8,150 bases of DNA from NCBI GenBank assembly GCA_934271725.1, contig CAKQSC010000044.1, positions 1-8,150 of the forward strand, given 5' to 3'. The translations under genes and the position numbers were made by a program. The stretch's first letter is position 1. Each line of letters opens with the position of its first letter. Shown piece by piece: positions 6,443 to 8,150 of this stretch. Below the pieces are notes generated by a model. It did no database searches. It worked only from the letters and a program-made list of their open reading frames with translations, and was not told where the DNA came from. This DNA comes from an uncultured Clostridia bacterium. Lineage in GTDB: Bacteria > Bacillota > Clostridia > Christensenellales > Borkfalkiaceae.

Positions 6443-7378
6443 TTAACCCGCTATTTCGCCGAACTTCTTTATCTTTCCGCTGTATATATCGTAAAGTTGA
6501 GCAATCGTAAGGTCGTTTATCCGGTCGTTTCCGTTGTTTACTATAACCGCAACCGCATCGAGGCATACGTTGAAACTGTTTATTCCCTCTTCGTTGACGC
6601 CTGCGGAAGAAAGTCCTATAACGTTTCCGTTTCTGTCGCCTTCCGCAGCAGATTTACCCATAGAAGAACCTTGCAAATCGAGAGTGAATATCTTGTCCGC
6701 CGTCGTGTTATAAAGAGAAGCGTAACCGCTCATAGCCGATTTTATAAACTTTTCCATAGAAGTGGAACCGTTGATAACTATTTTTCCGCCCGAGGGTAAT
6801 TCGGATTGCGCGGTAAAATCTTCTACTGGAATAGGCGTCGCGCCTGCGTTTGCTCTTTTGGCGGGATCCGCAAGATATATGCAACCCGCCGTATCCGCGT
6901 GTGCTTCGGACGCTCCGCTCTTTAAATATTTAAGGAAATCCGCCGTTATCGGGTTGAGCGTAACGCCGGCGTTAGTCATTATAACAAACGGCCTTTGTAT
7001 TTTGTAAGTACCGTTAAGAACGGTTTCTTTCGATGGCGTAACCCCGTTTACTTTAACTACTTTAATCGTGGAATTGACGGAACCGAGCGAAATGTAACCG
7101 ATAGAGTTAACGTCGCTTGCGACTTTGCTCATAACGTTTCCCGTTTCCTTTTGCAAATCCGCGCGGTCGGTCGTGTTGAAAACCTTGTTGCCGTCTTTGT
7201 CTTTCATTTCAAGGTAATTCCCGTTGCCGTCCGTTACCGCTTTGTCGAACGCTTCTCTCGTACCGCTACCCTGTTCTCTTGCTACAACCGTGATGTTCTT
7301 GCTTCCGCATGCAGTAAATCCTATTACTCCGCATACGAGCATAACGCATAATACTAATGACGTTACAATCTTTTTCAT
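6443..7378 (-). CDS. pstS: Phosphate-binding lipoprotein PstS, apparently circularly permuted
   Basis: This is the extracellular phosphate receptor of the importer. Residues 1-23 are a lipoprotein signal peptide, with the lipobox FTAC and lipidated Cys24. Next comes the half that is normally C-terminal: ITVVAREQGSGTRE (29-42), containing the R34/S38-G39-T40 phosphate loop, then IGYISLGS (93-100) and QRPFVIMT (128-135). A linker follows (about 185-197). The half that is normally N-terminal comes last: KIVINGSTSM (199-208), LQGSSMG (235-241), VIGLSSAG (253-260), LDAVAVIVNN (273-282) and YSGKIKKFGEIAG (299-311) at the very C-terminus. In E. coli PstS the order is the reverse: GKIKKW directly precedes the RRADGSGT segment. 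Both halves look complete, and all phosphate-loop motifs are kept. The 311-residue length is normal. AAAGGAG (7393-7387) eight bases before the ATG fixes the start. Confidence 0.92.
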   Translation of the reverse strand: MKKIVTSLVLCVMLVCGVIGFTACGSKNITVVAREQGSGTREAFDKAVTDGNGNYLEMKDKDGNKVFNTTDRADLQKETGNVMSKVASDVNSIGYISLGSVNSTIKVVKVNGVTPSKETVLNGTYKIQRPFVIMTNAGVTLNPITADFLKYLKSGASEAHADTAGCIYLADPAKRANAGATPIPVEDFTAQSELPSGGKIVINGSTSMEKFIKSAMSGYASLYNTTADKIFTLDLQGSSMGKSAAEGDRNGNVIGLSSAGVNEEGINSFNVCLDAVAVIVNNGNDRINDLTIAQLYDIYSGKIKKFGEIAG

Positions 7379-7410
7379 AATTTTATCTCCTTTCTTTTAA
7401 CTTCGCCCAT

Positions 7411-7476
7411 ATTATACCCCTTATTAAAAACGCTAACTACCTCTTTTGAGTTTAGCAATTGTAAAGTTTATGTAAA
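7411..7476 (-). promoter_or_regulatory. pstS operon promoter with PhoP-type boxes
   Basis: On the minus strand TTTACA (7476-7471), TTTACA (7465-7460) and TAAACT (7454-7449) are spaced by exactly 11 bases. A perfect TATAAT follows at 7416-7411, 32 bases before the pstS ATG. No good TTGACA is present at the -35 position (TAGTTA at 7439-7434), as is common for promoters needing an activator. The box sequence and periodicity fit PhoP binding, so the whole operon, including phoP and phoR, is probably induced by phosphate starvation. Confidence 0.72.
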
Positions 7477-7499
7477 ATGCAAAGTTTTTTACATTTACG

Positions 7500-7528
7500 T
7501 TGACGAACTTTACGTTTTGCCTTATAAT
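7500..7528 (+). promoter_or_regulatory. Promoter of the AlkD-like gene, near-leaderless
   Basis: TTGACG (7500-7505) and TATAAT (7523-7528) are separated by 17 bases, which is near-consensus for the housekeeping sigma factor. The predicted start is near 7535, only about three bases before the ATG at 7538. No ribosome site precedes that ATG. Plus-strand TTTACA (7488-7493), TTTACG (7494-7499) and TTTACG (7509-7514) flank or overlap the -35 but lack clean 11-bp phasing, so PhoP control of this side is uncertain. Confidence 0.65.
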
Positions 7529-7537
7529 ACGATTATT

Positions 7538-8150
7538 ATGATAAACGAAGAGATTAATACGTTATTACTAAGTTACAAAGACGACGGATATAAAGCGTTT
7601 CACAAAAAACTCGTGCCGAACGTAAACCCCGATACGATTTTGGGCGTGAGAACGCCGATTATAAGAAAACTAGCGAAAGACCTTTTTAAAAGAGAGGATA
7701 TAGCCGACTTTTTACATACCCTACCGCACGAGTATTACGACGAAAACGTTCTGCACGGCGGGATAATTTCGCTTTTTAAAGATTACGACGAAACCGTAAA
7801 ATATCTCGACGAGTTTTTGCCTTACGTAGACAACTGGGCGGTGTGCGACCTTACCTCGCCGAAAAGTTTTACAAAAAATCACGGCAAACTGCTTTCGGAC
7901 GTTTTCCGCTATACGGATTCGGACGAAACTTATACCGTACGTTTCGGCATAATAACGGCTATGTCTCATTTTCTCGGCGACGATTACAGCCCCGAACCTA
8001 CAGAAAAAATATCAAAAATAAAAAGCGACGAATATTACGTGAATACCGCCGTCGCCTGGTATTTCGCGACGGCTCTTGCCAAACGCGGTAAAGACGCCCT
8101 GCCGTATATCGAAAACAAACGCCTTTCAAAAGACGTACACAACAAAACGA
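7538..8150 (+). CDS. DNA alkylation repair protein, AlkD-like (3' end outside window)
   Basis: This gene encodes a HEAT-repeat-like DNA glycosylase of the AlkD family, which removes alkylated purines such as N3- or N7-alkylated bases. The 204 residues seen include the family motifs GVRTPIIRKLAK (36-47) and DNWAVCD (98-104). Trp100 and Asp104 keep the W-x3-D spacing of the catalytic pair known from Bacillus cereus AlkD (W109, D113), and Arg135 in VRFG corresponds to its R148. The segment ending DVHNKT (199-204) lies near the C-terminus of relatives, so probably only about 20-30 residues lie outside the window. The ATG at 7538 is chosen because it fits the usual N-terminus and no other Met occurs before residue 142. 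No ribosome site is visible. It is transcribed divergently from pstS, and no functional link to phosphate uptake is evident. Confidence 0.9.
   Translation, partial: MINEEINTLLLSYKDDGYKAFHKKLVPNVNPDTILGVRTPIIRKLAKDLFKREDIADFLHTLPHEYYDENVLHGGIISLFKDYDETVKYLDEFLPYVDNWAVCDLTSPKSFTKNHGKLLSDVFRYTDSDETYTVRFGIITAMSHFLGDDYSPEPTEKISKIKSDEYYVNTAVAWYFATALAKRGKDALPYIENKRLSKDVHNKT

Noticed and set aside
6443..7378. Truncated or frameshifted PstS, rather than a permuted one
   Set aside because: Both halves carry their full set of motifs, the signal peptide and ribosome site are in place, and total length is normal. A truncation would lack one half instead of reversing the order.

Overview
The window carries a complete phosphate-uptake and phosphate-sensing operon on the minus strand. 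A second gene starts divergently at the right edge, and a repeat-bearing, gene-poor stretch lies at the left edge. The organism is probably a member of the Bacillota, likely an uncultured clostridial lineage. The evidence is AGGAG-type ribosome sites, a lipoprotein-type PstS, a PhoP/PhoR pair with a PAS-containing kinase, and PhoP-type TTTACA boxes in 11-bp steps. The genus cannot be read from the sequence.

Layout from right to left along the operon: pstS (7378-6443), a fused pstC-pstA permease gene (6441-4528), pstB (4531-3749), phoU (3685-3032), the response regulator phoP (3032-2367), the sensor kinase phoR (2366-669), and an orphan 78-codon C-terminal piece of a pyridoxal-kinase-like gene (664-428). 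A strong intrinsic terminator (411-381) follows. Most junctions are 0-1 bp gaps or 1-4 bp overlaps, so translation is probably coupled. The exception is the 63-bp pstB-phoU gap, which holds a possible internal promoter. PstS would capture phosphate outside the membrane, PstCA would form the channel and PstB would drive it. PhoU would link transporter state to PhoR, and PhoR would phosphorylate PhoP. PhoP boxes upstream of pstS suggest the operon regulates itself.

Two proteins of the transporter have unusual architecture. PstS appears to be circularly permuted: the half carrying the RxxGSGT phosphate loop comes first after the lipobox, and the half carrying the GSTS loop comes second, the reverse of the known order. 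PstC and PstA are joined in one 637-residue polypeptide by a basic linker with no internal methionine.

At the left edge, bases 1-160 are two nearly identical 80-bp tandem units, with a degenerate third unit at 161-240. On the minus strand each intact unit holds a Shine-Dalgarno-like sequence and a tiny ORF, and consecutive ORFs overlap by ATGA. Seven TGTAAA-like boxes (259-356) and a TATAAT (251-246) point into this array, so the array may belong to a second phosphate-responsive transcript that continues beyond base 1.

At the right edge (7538-8150, plus strand) is the start of an AlkD-family DNA alkylation repair gene. Its promoter is good, but its start codon sits almost at the predicted transcription start and has no ribosome site.
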